The translations under genes and the position numbers were made by a program. The notes below the pieces were generated by a model. That model was not told the origin of the DNA, did not search any database, and was given only the letters and a program-made list of their open reading frames with translations. This document shows, piece after piece, positions 10,382 to 19,172 of a DNA stretch of 64,000 nt. Source of the stretch: Stenomitos frigidus ULC18 (GTDB lineage: Bacteria; Cyanobacteriota; Cyanobacteriia; Leptolyngbyales; Leptolyngbyaceae); NCBI RefSeq assembly GCF_003003795.1, contig NZ_PVWK01000158.1, positions 1 through 64,000 of the forward strand. Direction: 5' to 3'. Numbering within the stretch: position 1 is the stretch's first letter; every line of letters begins with the position of its first letter.

Positions 10382-12448
10382 ATGGATCAAAATAGCACCG
10401 TGACTCCAATTGCATCACTACCACTCGCTGACAAACAGCCAAAGACTTTATCACTGCATGGGGACGATCGCGTCGACGACTACTTTTGGTTGCGTTACCG
10501 CGATGATCCTAAAACGATCGCCTACCTCGAAGCGGAGAACGCCTACACCGAAGCGATGATGGCGCATACAGAAGCGCTACAAACGACGTTATATGACGAG
10601 ATGCTTGCCCGCATCCAAGAAACAGATCTGTCAGTGCCCTACCGCAAGGGTAATTATTATTATTACTCCCGTACAGAAACAGGCAAGGCGTATCCTATCT
10701 ACTGCCGCAAAGCTGGCACTTTAGACGCACCGGAAGCCTTACTCCTAGACCAGAACGCCCTGGCAGAAGGACATGCGTTCTTTGATTTAGGTCTGTTTGC
10801 GGTGAGTCCTAATCACCAGATTCTGGCGTACTCAGTTGATACAACTGGGTCTGAGCGTTATACCCTATTGTTTTTGAATCTGGCGACAGGGCAGCTTTAT
10901 CCAGAGACGATTCTCGAAACAGGCTATGGGTTTGCGTGGGGTAACGATAACCAAACCGTGTTTTATACGTTGGTGGATGAAGCCAATCGTCCGTTTAAGC
11001 TGCTGCGACATCATCTAGGAAGTGCGGTTAGTGATGATGAATTGGTCTACCACGAAACGGATGAGTTCTACTACCTCACTGTGGGTAAAACGCGCAGCGA
11101 TGCCTACATTCTGTTAGAGCTGCAGAGCAAAATTACCTCCGAAATCCACTACCTGGATGCTAACCAACCAGAGGGTAAGTTTCAGGTCGTTCAGCCACGA
11201 TCGCCGGGGATCGAATATCAGGTTGAGCATCACAGCGATTCGTTCTACATCGTGACCAACGATGGCGCGCTCAATTTTAAGCTGATGCAAACGCCTGTGA
11301 CGGCTCCTGCGAAAGACCACTGGCGTCTAGTCATTCCTCATCGTGACGCGGTGCTGCTGGAGGGTGTGAGTGCCTTTGCGAAGCATCTGGTGATCTATGA
11401 ACGCGAGGCTGGGCTACCGACGATTCGCGTGCGTCAGCTTGCCAGTGGTGAGGAGCACTACATCGATTTTCCCGATCCAACTTACGACGTTGATGAGGGC
11501 AGCAACCCAGAGTTTGATACCGAAACGTTGCGATTCAACTACGCGTCTCTTGTCACACCCCGATCGGTCTTCGATTACAACCTGGAAACTCAAGAGCGGG
11601 AATTGAAGAAAGAAACGCCGGTGCTGGGTGGATACGATCGCCATCAGTACGCCAGCGAACGTCTGCTAGCAAAGGCAAGTGATGGTACGCAGGTACCGAT
11701 TTCGATCGTGTACAAGAAAGGGGTGGCGAAAAATGGCGCTAATCCGTTGCTGCTCACTGGTTATGGCTCCTATGGCTTCAGCTATCCAGCCACGTTTTCA
11801 TCCACTCGCTTATCGCTGTTAGAACGCGGTGCTGTGGTCGCGATCGCCCATATTCGTGGTGGTTCAGAAATGGGTCGTCAGTGGTACGAAGACGGAAAAT
11901 TCCTTAAAAAGAAAAATACGTTCACTGACTTCATTGCCTGCAGTGAGCATCTCATCGCGCAGGGGTGGACATCGGCTGCACATCTAGCGATTCAGGGCGG
12001 TAGCGCAGGCGGCCTGCTGATGGGTGCAGTGATTAACTTACGTCCTGATTTGTTCAAAGCGGTTGTCGCACACGTCCCGTTTGTGGATGTGGTGACCACC
12101 ATTTTGGACGATCATTTACCGCTTTCCGTCATCGAGCGGGAAGAATGGGGCGACCCAAACGACAAGACGTTCTACGCTTACATGAAGTCGTACTCGCCCT
12201 ACGACAACGTCGAAGCGAAGGGCTATCCCAATCTGTTGATTACAGGGGGGTTAAACGACTCTCGCGTGGCGTACTGGGAGCCTGCGAAGTGGACGGCAAA
12301 GCTGCGATCGCTCAAGACTGACCAAAACTGTCTGTTGCTCAAAACCAACATGGGCGCTGGACATGGCGGTGCCTCAGGGCGGTACGATAGCCTAAAAGAG
12401 ACCGCCTTTGAGTATGCGTTCCTTGTGGATCAGTGGGGGCTAGCTTAA
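10382..12448 (+). CDS. S9 family oligopeptidase (oligopeptidase B type)
   Basis: Cytosolic serine peptidase of the prolyl-oligopeptidase family, cutting short peptides. The 688 residues comprise an N-terminal beta-propeller (about 70-400) and a C-terminal alpha/beta hydrolase. The catalytic triad is visible as S541 in GGSAGG, D626 in GLNDSRV and H661 in GAGHGG. The GSYGFSYPATFSSTRLSLLERGAVVAIAHIRGG segment and the N-terminal YYYYSRTETGK favour the PtrB (oligopeptidase B) branch over prolyl oligopeptidase. No signal peptide is seen. Confidence 0.9.
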   Translation: MDQNSTVTPIASLPLADKQPKTLSLHGDDRVDDYFWLRYRDDPKTIAYLEAENAYTEAMMAHTEALQTTLYDEMLARIQETDLSVPYRKGNYYYYSRTETGKAYPIYCRKAGTLDAPEALLLDQNALAEGHAFFDLGLFAVSPNHQILAYSVDTTGSERYTLLFLNLATGQLYPETILETGYGFAWGNDNQTVFYTLVDEANRPFKLLRHHLGSAVSDDELVYHETDEFYYLTVGKTRSDAYILLELQSKITSEIHYLDANQPEGKFQVVQPRSPGIEYQVEHHSDSFYIVTNDGALNFKLMQTPVTAPAKDHWRLVIPHRDAVLLEGVSAFAKHLVIYEREAGLPTIRVRQLASGEEHYIDFPDPTYDVDEGSNPEFDTETLRFNYASLVTPRSVFDYNLETQERELKKETPVLGGYDRHQYASERLLAKASDGTQVPISIVYKKGVAKNGANPLLLTGYGSYGFSYPATFSSTRLSLLERGAVVAIAHIRGGSEMGRQWYEDGKFLKKKNTFTDFIACSEHLIAQGWTSAAHLAIQGGSAGGLLMGAVINLRPDLFKAVVAHVPFVDVVTTILDDHLPLSVIEREEWGDPNDKTFYAYMKSYSPYDNVEAKGYPNLLITGGLNDSRVAYWEPAKWTAKLRSLKTDQNCLLLKTNMGAGHGGASGRYDSLKETAFEYAFLVDQWGLA

Positions 12449-12500
12449 AAGCACAGGCTCAACAGGATCGTTCAACCGAAGCTGCTGCTTGAAGGTCAGC

Positions 12501-12716
12501 TTAGGGTCTAGGCTTGAGATAGACGATCGCTTGCCGCCAAACAATGGTGCTTTGGTCATACTGATCGACCATCGCCAGACAATCGCTATCTTGCCAACGG
12601 ACCTTCCCAGCCAACAAATCACCTGTCACAAGCTTGAGCTCAACCTCTGTCTCTTCCCGAATCAGATTCTGAATCTGACGTACGCTTGGTAGCCCGGTTT
12701 CTAGTTCAATCGCCAT
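12501..12716 (-). CDS. hfq: Cyanobacterial Hfq-family RNA-binding protein
   Basis: Sm-fold protein of the divergent cyanobacterial Hfq clade. The 71 residues match its pattern: GLPSVRQIQ at the start, E-V-E-L-K-L-V-T-G-D, a VRWQDSDCLAMVD second beta region and STIVWRQAIVYLKPR at the end. Cyanobacterial Hfq lacks the usual RNA-contact residues of the E. coli protein and is known in Synechocystis to work in motility through the type IV pilus base. It is head-to-head with dapF. Confidence 0.92.
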   Translation of the reverse strand: MAIELETGLPSVRQIQNLIREETEVELKLVTGDLLAGKVRWQDSDCLAMVDQYDQSTIVWRQAIVYLKPRP

Positions 12717-12735
12717 CGTAGTTATCCTTGCTTCT

Positions 12736-12760
12736 AAAGGCTAAGGGCTAAAGGCTAAAA
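12736..12760. repeat. Heptamer-like repeat (CTAAAGG type)
   Basis: AAGGCTAAGGGCTAAAGGCTAAAA is a short tandem array of the CTAAAGG/CCTTTAG unit. The same unit is seen at about 6627-6650, 21052-21072 and 54262-54275, always in gaps or inserts. Confidence 0.7.
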
Positions 12761-12883
12761 CGGAAATCAGAAAGTTCACAACTCCTGACTTTTTATCCTT
12801 TATCCTTCATCACTGATCATTTTCTTTTCCCCTTCTATCATTCCGCACCTGAGTCTTTTTCACACCACACATTTGCAGAATCT

Positions 12884-13720
12884 ATGGCAATGGAATTCAC
12901 CAAATACCACGGTTTGGGTAACGACTTCATTCTGATCGATAACCGTGCCTCAACAGAACCGCGTCTCACGCCAGAGGACGCCATCCAGTGGTGCGATCGG
13001 CATTTTGGCATCGGTGCAGATGGCGTGATCTTCGCTTTGCCAGGACAAGACGGCACCGATTACACCATGCGCATCTTCAACAACGACGGCTCTGAGCCTG
13101 AAATGTGCGGCAACGGCATTCGCTGTCTTGCCAAGTTTATTGCCGAGCTAGAGGGCCTTACGGCACCCCAGGCATACAAAATCCACACGCTGGGCGGACT
13201 AATTACACCCAAACTGGAAGCGAATGGCTTGGTCACGGTCGATATGGGCGAACCTCGTTTGCTGGCAGCCGAAATTCCCACAACGCTGACGGGAGCTGAC
13301 GAAAAAGTGGTGAATCAACCGCTGGAGGTCGCCGGAAAAACCTGGCAAGTCACCTGCGTTAACATGGGCAATCCTCACTGCGTCACTTTTGTAGACGATG
13401 TAGACGCGATTCCGCTGGAAACCCTGGGTTCTCAGTTTGAATGTCATTCCGTTTTTCTCAAGAAGATCAATACCGAGTTCATTCAGGTGGTGCGATCGGA
13501 TTACCTGAAAATGCGCGTCTGGGAACGAGGCGCTGGGATTACCCTGGCATGCGGTACAGGTGCATGTGCTTCACTGGTTGCGGGCGTGCTAAATGGTCTG
13601 TGCGATCGGCGCGCGACGGTTGAACTTCCCGGTGGCCCCTTGCAAATTGAATGGTCTGAAACGGACGATCGCCTCTATATGACAGGTCCCGCAGAGAAAG
13701 CGTTTGTGGGGACACGGTGA
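12884..13720 (+). CDS. dapF: Diaminopimelate epimerase
   Basis: Converts LL- to meso-diaminopimelate for lysine and peptidoglycan synthesis. The two catalytic thiols are present: C75 in EMCGNGIRC and C223 in [22 protein letters not shown] at the N-terminus and [10 protein letters not shown] in the middle are family signatures. Length 278 is normal. ATG 12884 is used; a second ATG two codons downstream is equally possible. Confidence 0.96.
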   Translation: MAMEFTKYHGLGNDFILIDNRASTEPRLTPEDAIQWCDRHFGIGADGVIFALPGQDGTDYTMRIFNNDGSEPEMCGNGIRCLAKFIAELEGLTAPQAYKIHTLGGLITPKLEANGLVTVDMGEPRLLAAEIPTTLTGADEKVVNQPLEVAGKTWQVTCVNMGNPHCVTFVDDVDAIPLETLGSQFECHSVFLKKINTEFIQVVRSDYLKMRVWERGAGITLACGTGACASLVAGVLNGLCDRRATVELPGGPLQIEWSETDDRLYMTGPAEKAFVGTR

Positions 13721-13833
13721 GGTGGAGCGATTTGCTAGGAGCCACTATGCGATCGCACAATAGTTGGCTGGTTGGTAAGGAGCGTTTCTAGAGCCTGTGC
13801 TGCTTGAACGCGAGCGTCTCGCTCGCACTGTTT

Positions 13834-14306
13834 TCAATGGAAGAGATGACTCCAAGCATAGGGATAGACTTCTGAAGGTTTAACAAGATAAGCTGCCACT
13901 GGATTTTGATCGATAGATGTCACAGTGGAGTGGAAATGACGATCGCTCAAAATGAGCCTGTCATGGCGACCATCTTGCCATAAGCCGATGTGAGGCATCA
14001 CAAGTGGAACTTGCCTTGCACTGAAGCCTTTAATACTATGCAAGATGCTGCCGATCGTCCAAAATTTTCCTGTATCTTTTAGCCACGGTTGAATTAACAA
14101 ATTCACGTGGTCGAGCATAATAACACCCGCAAAAATGGTGTACCGCTCCCCATGAAAATATTGACAAGCTTCCATTACAACCTGCTGTGCTGCAAAAGTT
14201 AGCTCCAGCCGTTCCCAGGTACAAAAGGTAACAAAATAGATCGAGCATATAACCGATCGACAACCAGCCAGAACGGTGCCTTTATCCTCATAAAATTCCC
14301 ATCAAC
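13834..14306 (-). pseudogene. REP-associated tyrosine transposase (Y1/IS200-like), inactivated
   Basis: The minus-strand frame is open from 14306 to the stop at 13834 and covers the whole Y1-transposase domain: YFVTFCTWERLEL, the metal-binding motif region, a WQDGRHDRLI segment and a C-terminal DQNPVAAYLVKPSEVYPYAWS. Three features say it is dead. The HUH motif reads MLDHVN where the family has MPDHVH, the catalytic Tyr of the YDR motif is His (HDR), and no ATG, GTG or TTG start exists before the internal ATG at 14175. It was probably a RayT-like, single-copy domesticated transposase that decayed. Confidence 0.8.
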
Positions 14307-14835
14307 TCATCGCAAGCGATCGTCTTTCTTCCCCACACCTGCCAACGACTTAACATCTCAGCCACCCTTGCTTTTGCTCGCTGATGCATCTTGACTTATC
14401 CTCCTGTTCCTCCTTTTTGGGTCAAGTTCACTGCTAACTGGGCAAAGCGACTCAACCAGGATACAGCTCGTTCAGGACGAGTAATGCTGCCTCACCTTTC
14501 ATTGCATGAGTTCCGAAGCTCTACAGAAGCTTGCAGCTTATCTACCCACAGGAAAGCTAATATGCGACAATTACCGCTTATTGTCGCTTCTGAGGGGATA
14601 AGAAGGTAGGAAGTCTGCTTATCTCTTGTTATCAGGTGTTTGCACGGCACAGCTAGTTCGATAAATTGGTATAGCGTAAAGTTCTTAATGGAACGAGAAC
14701 AAGAAGTAGGCTTTCAAACTTTCGGCGGGGTGATTGGTACTAGCTCCTTGATCTCGCTGAGTGGGCGCTAGGATATAGATGTGTAAATCACAATTTAGCA
14801 CCTAGTAAAACTGTTTTCTAGAAGGTTTTGCTCAA
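14307..14835. other. Intergenic region before the CHAT-TIR gene
   Basis: These 529 bp hold no gene I can support. A 72-residue open frame on the plus strand (14391-14609) has no recognisable feature. The last 150 bp become AT-rich and probably contain the promoter of the CHAT-TIR gene. Remnants of the neighbouring transposase's repeat ends could lie here but I cannot define any. Confidence 0.5.
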
Positions 14836-16485
14836 ATGCAGGCTGACAAATTGACAAAAAATCAGAAGAGTCTCTTGAACTGGGTGGTTCAAGAAGTTCG
14901 GGCTGGGAAATTAGATGAAGAAGAAATCTGGATTACTTGGAGTTTCAATGGAACAAGTATTGTGAATTATGAAGGTCACGCCCCTGAAATAAAAACAATT
15001 ACTCTCGATGCAATGCAAGAAAGCGGCTATCTTATTTGCGATCGTAGTCGAGAGCATCAATATAAATGTGCTTTGACTAATCGAGCTTATGAGATGGTTG
15101 ACTCTGAGTTTAGTCGTATGAATAAAATTAAAATTCTGTTTTTTGCAGCCGATCCAAGTGATGTTACCCGGCTACGCTTAGGGCAAGAATTACGAGATAT
15201 TAGAGAAAAGCTACAGCTTTCTAAGCAAAGAGATAGTTTTGTACTCGATTCACGAGAATCTGTTCGCCCAGGAGATATAACTCAAGCGATTCATGATGTT
15301 GCTCCTCAGATTGTTCATTTCTCTGGGCATGGCGCAAATACAGGCGAATTATGTTTTGAAAATGTTTTAGGAAAGGCGCAGTTAGTAGAACCTGACGCAT
15401 TAGCCGATCTTTTTGAATTAATTGCTGAAGAAGTTAGCTGCGTGGTCTTAAATGCTTGTTATTCAGAAACTCAAGCTAAAGCTATTTCAAAGCATATCCC
15501 TTTCGTTGTGGGGATGAATACAGCGATTGGAGACAAGGCTGCAATTACATTTGCTGTTGGTTTTTATAAAGCACTAGGAGCAGGTCGTTCATTCGAAAAA
15601 GCCTATAAATTTGCTCAAGTAGAGATGAAATTAGAGGGGATTTCAGAAAATCTTACCCCTGTTCTTTATATAAAAGATGATATAAGTTCTCCAGTTATGG
15701 CAGCGGAAACTCTCCAGCAGTCACAAGCTTTACTTACCCAAGTGCCTACATCTTCAAAAGAAGGTCAGAGTAGTAACCTTGAAGAAGTGCTTTTGGCGTA
15801 TTCTTCAGAAATCGTTACTCTTGAAGAGGCTATAAAAAGATTTGATGTGGCACCCATTATTAAACATTATGGCACTTGGGCTGTAACCACCTATGGAGTG
15901 GAATGCCTTTCCACATACTACTCAATTGAGATGAGTAGAGTTGATGAACTGGATTGGCTTGACCATATGCAGAGCAAAATTTGGACAAATATGCCTGATT
16001 TTGCAGGAGCATTATCATATGCGCGTGAGTTGAGCAAAATTCGACAGAGCTTTTCCATCTCTGGTAAAAACCTAAAAGTTTTTTTGTGTCATGGCAATGA
16101 AGATAAGCCTGCGGTGCGGCAAATCTATTACCGACTTTTAGCCTCTGGTATTGAGCCTTGGCTAGATGAAGAAAATTTGTTGCCTGGACAAGATAGGAAA
16201 TACGAAATTACAAGAGCAGTTCGTGCAAGTGATGTAGTTATAGTTTGTTTATCGAGCAGCTCAGTTAGTAAGTCTGGTTTTGTTCAGAAGGAAATTAAAT
16301 ATGCTCTTGACGTAGCTGATGAAAAGCCTGAAGGCTCTATTTTCCTCATACCCGCAAAACTAGAAGAATGCTCGCTTCCTGATCAACTGAGTGGAAAACA
16401 CTGGGTAGACCTTTTTCAAAAGCAAGGTTTTGATCGTTTGATCAGGTCTTTACAGGCTTGTGTTGCTCGCCAGCAACAACCTTAA
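14836..16485 (+). CDS. CHAT protease-TIR domain protein, candidate immune effector
   Basis: A 549-residue multidomain protein. Residues 1-90 look like a winged-helix-type module (LDAMQESGYL, then YKCALTNRAYEMVDS). Residues 95-280 form a CHAT (caspase-like) domain: H165 in HFSGHG and C208 in VVLNACYS are the catalytic dyad. Residues 310-405 are an unassigned linker domain rich in aromatic residues. Residues 411-540 are a TIR domain: KVFLCHGNEDK, BB-loop WLDEENLLPGQD and E486 in VQKEIKYAL, the place of the catalytic Glu of NAD-cleaving TIRs. No signal peptide or membrane segment. The gene is visibly AT-richer than its neighbours and lies between a dead transposase and a gene fragment, which suggests transfer. 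Function is inferred. Confidence 0.85.
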   Translation: MQADKLTKNQKSLLNWVVQEVRAGKLDEEEIWITWSFNGTSIVNYEGHAPEIKTITLDAMQESGYLICDRSREHQYKCALTNRAYEMVDSEFSRMNKIKILFFAADPSDVTRLRLGQELRDIREKLQLSKQRDSFVLDSRESVRPGDITQAIHDVAPQIVHFSGHGANTGELCFENVLGKAQLVEPDALADLFELIAEEVSCVVLNACYSETQAKAISKHIPFVVGMNTAIGDKAAITFAVGFYKALGAGRSFEKAYKFAQVEMKLEGISENLTPVLYIKDDISSPVMAAETLQQSQALLTQVPTSSKEGQSSNLEEVLLAYSSEIVTLEEAIKRFDVAPIIKHYGTWAVTTYGVECLSTYYSIEMSRVDELDWLDHMQSKIWTNMPDFAGALSYARELSKIRQSFSISGKNLKVFLCHGNEDKPAVRQIYYRLLASGIEPWLDEENLLPGQDRKYEITRAVRASDVVIVCLSSSSVSKSGFVQKEIKYALDVADEKPEGSIFLIPAKLEECSLPDQLSGKHWVDLFQKQGFDRLIRSLQACVARQQQP

Positions 16486-16756
16486 GCAACGACATTTGAA
16501 CTAAAGCTCACTGCCGCTCAGTTCAGCCATTACATTTACTGCCTACTGGGTTAAGCACAATACTCTCCATCACAAAGACAAGCGATCGCGTTGGCTCAAC
16601 GTTCTGATATTTTTTGTGGTAGTTGTGATCAAAACGCCAGACTCTCCGCTTTAGCTCAGCGTTGTACTCAAACCATTTGCGAACGCAATTGCTCATTGCT
16701 GTGAAGGAAAGAAGGCTGTGTTAAACAAAACGACACTTGAACAACGGCTGTAACGC

Positions 16757-17036
16757 TTGGAACAGCCGTTGCTGTTCAGCACAAGCTTGAAGAGAAGCCA
16801 GCCTCTATGGGCAACATTGACGCAGAGAAACAGCTTAGTAGTGGAGATCCCGAATGCTCAGTTGCAGTTAACCGAGGGGCAAACCTTTCGGCGCGAGAAT
16901 CCGGCTCCTGGGATTGCAGTTGTTGAAGTGAGTCAGAGTGCTGTCAACACAGTGCGCGTGACGGTGACTGGAGTGGATGACTTGCCAGACGAAACCGTTG
17001 TGCAGAGCCAGTCTGGGCTGTTACATCGCGCGTATA
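16757..17036 (+). pseudogene. Fragment of an AMIN-domain protein, perhaps a TonB-dependent receptor
   Basis: The plus frame reads SLVVEIPNAQLQLTEGQTF, then NPAPGIAVVEVSQ and NTVRVTVTG, a pattern I recognise as the AMIN domain found at the N-terminus of cyanobacterial TonB-dependent siderophore receptors and some amidases. Similarity stops after about residue 93 (17036), and the frame then runs out of register over the opposite-strand DUF3172 gene. There is no signal peptide, plug or barrel. I read it as a residual fragment. The starting TTG at 16757 is formal only. Confidence 0.6.
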
Positions 17037-17200
17037 TGATCCAGCCCATAACGTCAAACACCCAGTCGCCCGTTGGCGTTGTCACGACTTGGCTGATGAC
17101 GTTTCTCTACACCAAGCGAAGTGTAATTTTCTCCCCACCAAGAAATCGATTGAGTTGGTCGCGGGAAAACCGCTCACTGTGTTCCGAGAAAGGGGTCAAA

Positions 17201-17815
17201 TTAATATTTCTGGTTCTCTGGTTTTGGCGCTCCGCCTGTGCCCTGTTGATCCAGGAAGAGGTTTTTGGCAGCATCATTCTGATAAATACAGTCAATCTTG
17301 GGCGATCGCTCCAAGGCATCCGTAAACCCGAAGGTATTCATGCGGTTTTTGCAGTCACGCACCTGTTCAGACTTAACCAAGCCTTTTTGCTCTAAGATCG
17401 ACCAGTTATTGGTACGCAGCACGCATCCCGGTTGGGTGCTGGGCTGAGAGACATACACATTGAGTGGATTCAGCGTGACAAAAACGCGGGTATCCATTGT
17501 GATGGCGGCGGAACCAAACTGAGCACAGAGTTCAGCGTTGGGTGCTCGTTGACTCAGGTCAAGGTCAGTCACAATTTTGCCTGCACCAGAACTTGAAACC
17601 GAGCTAAAGCCAAGACCAATGCCAATACCGAGGATGAAAACACCTGCCAGCACTGCCAGAGCGGTTGCGTTAAAAAGAGACGCGATCGTTCCTTTTGCAG
17701 GCTTTTGCTTGGGGGCATCGGTCGCAGCATAGCTATCGTAATCACGATCGTAGTCGCGATCGACATCACGGTCGTAGCTAGAGCCTGAGTTCCTGGATTT
17801 ACGTTTCATAGTCAT
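17201..17815 (-). CDS. DUF3172 family membrane-anchored protein
   Basis: Cyanobacterial protein of unknown function. The 204 residues have a polar N-terminus with alternating Asp/Arg/Tyr (about 10-30), one hydrophobic segment (about 43-70), and then a conserved domain with AAITMDTRVFVTLNPLNVYVSQP, QPGCVLRTNNWSILEQ and NRMNTFGFT. Four Cys in the domain may form disulfides. I recall this as the DUF3172 family; the pattern is strong but the name is from memory. It ends over the AMIN fragment on the other strand. Confidence 0.8.
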   Translation of the reverse strand: MTMKRKSRNSGSSYDRDVDRDYDRDYDSYAATDAPKQKPAKGTIASLFNATALAVLAGVFILGIGIGLGFSSVSSSGAGKIVTDLDLSQRAPNAELCAQFGSAAITMDTRVFVTLNPLNVYVSQPSTQPGCVLRTNNWSILEQKGLVKSEQVRDCKNRMNTFGFTDALERSPKIDCIYQNDAAKNLFLDQQGTGGAPKPENQKY

Positions 17816-18049
17816 CTGACCCGGTTTGGAAAGCGTTAAAAAAGTGCCCTTCTTTTCTCAGTATGCCGCTAATGGGATGCGGTCTGAACAGAGAGAATTT
17901 TAGTGTTCTCTGGGCCTCACCTTAGCGTATTCTCACCCTCAACAGCAACAAGGAGCCTACAGGCGATCGTCCCGTATCTCCGACTCCAAAGCCGTCGCAG
18001 AAGCAAGCAAAGTGTCACAATAGTTGAGCGCTATCGATTAGTTAAGCTT

Positions 18050-18877
18050 GTGAGCCTTCAAACACGACTGCCGATCCATAAGTTTTCTTCAAGTTCTACG
18101 CTACAGACACTGTGGAGCGATTGCTTGACTGTTTTTTGGGGTGATTGGCTGGACTTACGCGTCCGGTTGGTGCAAGTGATCGCTTCTGGACTAGTGTCGC
18201 CATTAATTTACATCGTAGGTTTTGGTTTGGGCCTGGGGAGCGCGATGGATACGGCGATGAAGCCCTCGGCTGGAGCCAATTACCTACAGTTTATTCTGCC
18301 AGGTATGGTGGCGCTGTCATCAATGGTCATCAGCTTTGGTGGTACGACCTTTTCGATCTGCGGCGATCGCCTTTTTACCAAAACCTTTGAAGAAATGCTG
18401 TTAATGCCTGTGCATCCGCTAGCACTGCATCTTGGCAAGATGATGGCAGGCATCGTGCGAGGGATGCTAACAGCCGGATCGGTGATCTTGGTTGCTATTC
18501 TCTGCACGGGTAAGGTGTGGAGCTTTCTGAATCCACTTTTTCTGCTGGTGCTACTGCTCAACTGTGCGGTCTTTTCAGCGCTCGGCGTGATTGTTGGCTT
18601 AAATGTCAAGTCCCTGGAGAGCGTGGGCATCTACAACAACTTTGTAATCGTGCCGATGTCGTTCTTGGGAGCAACCTTTTTTGACCCCGTGACGCTGCCG
18701 ATCGCTCTGAAAGTTATTGTGTATCTGCTACCGCTCACTTACACCAGTCTGGGTCTACGGGCAGCAGCCTACCTGCCGCTTGCGCAGTTCCCCTGGTACG
18801 TTATTCCAGTGCTATTAGTGTCAGCGATCGTGCTGTCGGCGATCGGGGCGCGTCAGTTTTCGACTCAGCAAGATTGA
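18050..18877 (+). CDS. ABC-2 type transporter permease
   Basis: Membrane subunit of an ABC exporter of the NodJ/daunorubicin-resistance type. Six hydrophobic segments follow an N-terminal amphipathic stretch (LWSDCLTVFWGDWLDLRVRLVQ), and the central PGMVALSSM and LPLTYTSLGLR patterns are typical of the family. GTG 18050 gives a normal length near 275 residues; an open frame begins at GTG 17903 but the extra 49 residues look unlike a conserved N-terminus. No ATPase partner is adjacent, so the substrate is unknown. Confidence 0.82.
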   Translation: MSLQTRLPIHKFSSSSTLQTLWSDCLTVFWGDWLDLRVRLVQVIASGLVSPLIYIVGFGLGLGSAMDTAMKPSAGANYLQFILPGMVALSSMVISFGGTTFSICGDRLFTKTFEEMLLMPVHPLALHLGKMMAGIVRGMLTAGSVILVAILCTGKVWSFLNPLFLLVLLLNCAVFSALGVIVGLNVKSLESVGIYNNFVIVPMSFLGATFFDPVTLPIALKVIVYLLPLTYTSLGLRAAAYLPLAQFPWYVIPVLLVSAIVLSAIGARQFSTQQD

Positions 18878-18997
18878 GTAGCTAATAGCGGTCAGCTATC
18901 AGCTGTTAGCTTTAAATTTCACACTGGCTACTCATCTTACTGAGTTCGGTTGCTTGAAGACTACTGACCCTAGTTAACTGACAAAACATTCGTTGCT

Positions 18998-19107
18998 GGC
19001 GGTTGAAACTGCGCCTACAAGAGCAAAGTCTGCCTCCGCAGACTGAAACAGGATAGCTTTAACCCGCCTCAGCGGGTTTTGTTTCTGTAGCAGCAGTTTC
19101 AACCGCC
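18998..19107. mobile_element. MITE-like element with 15-bp terminal inverted repeats
   Basis: Ends GGCGGTTGAAACTGC (18998-19012) and GCAGTTTCAACCGCC (19093-19107) are perfect complements. Inside are two more stem-loops: GTCTGC-CTCC-GCAGAC and AACCCGC-CTCA-GCGGGTT. There is no coding capacity. It lies between the convergent permease and dnaA genes and could also act as a terminator for the permease. Confidence 0.7.
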
Positions 19108-19117
19108 GGGAGGAAAA

Positions 19118-19170
19118 GATTTGCTGATGACGGCTGATAGCTGATGGCTGATAGCTGATGGCTGACCGCT
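19118..19170. repeat. Short tandem heptamer-like repeats (GCTGATA/GCTGATG)
   Basis: GCTGATGACGGCTGATAGCT is followed by further GCTGATG-GCTGATA units up to GCTGACCGCT. Related copies on the other strand occur at 18880-18914. They sit directly after the dnaA stop codon. Confidence 0.8.
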
Positions 19171-19172
19171 CT

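Noticed and set aside
14391-14609. 72-residue open frame on the plus strand
   Set aside because: No recognisable motif, unusual composition and no ribosome-binding site; it lies in a degraded region next to a dead transposase.
17037-17395. Continuation of the AMIN-domain frame to 17395
   Set aside because: After residue 93 the translation loses all similarity and runs antisense through the DUF3172 coding region, so it is a chance open frame.
19118-19170. CRISPR array
   Set aside because: The repeats are contiguous heptamer-like units without spacers, as in the other repeat arrays of this window.
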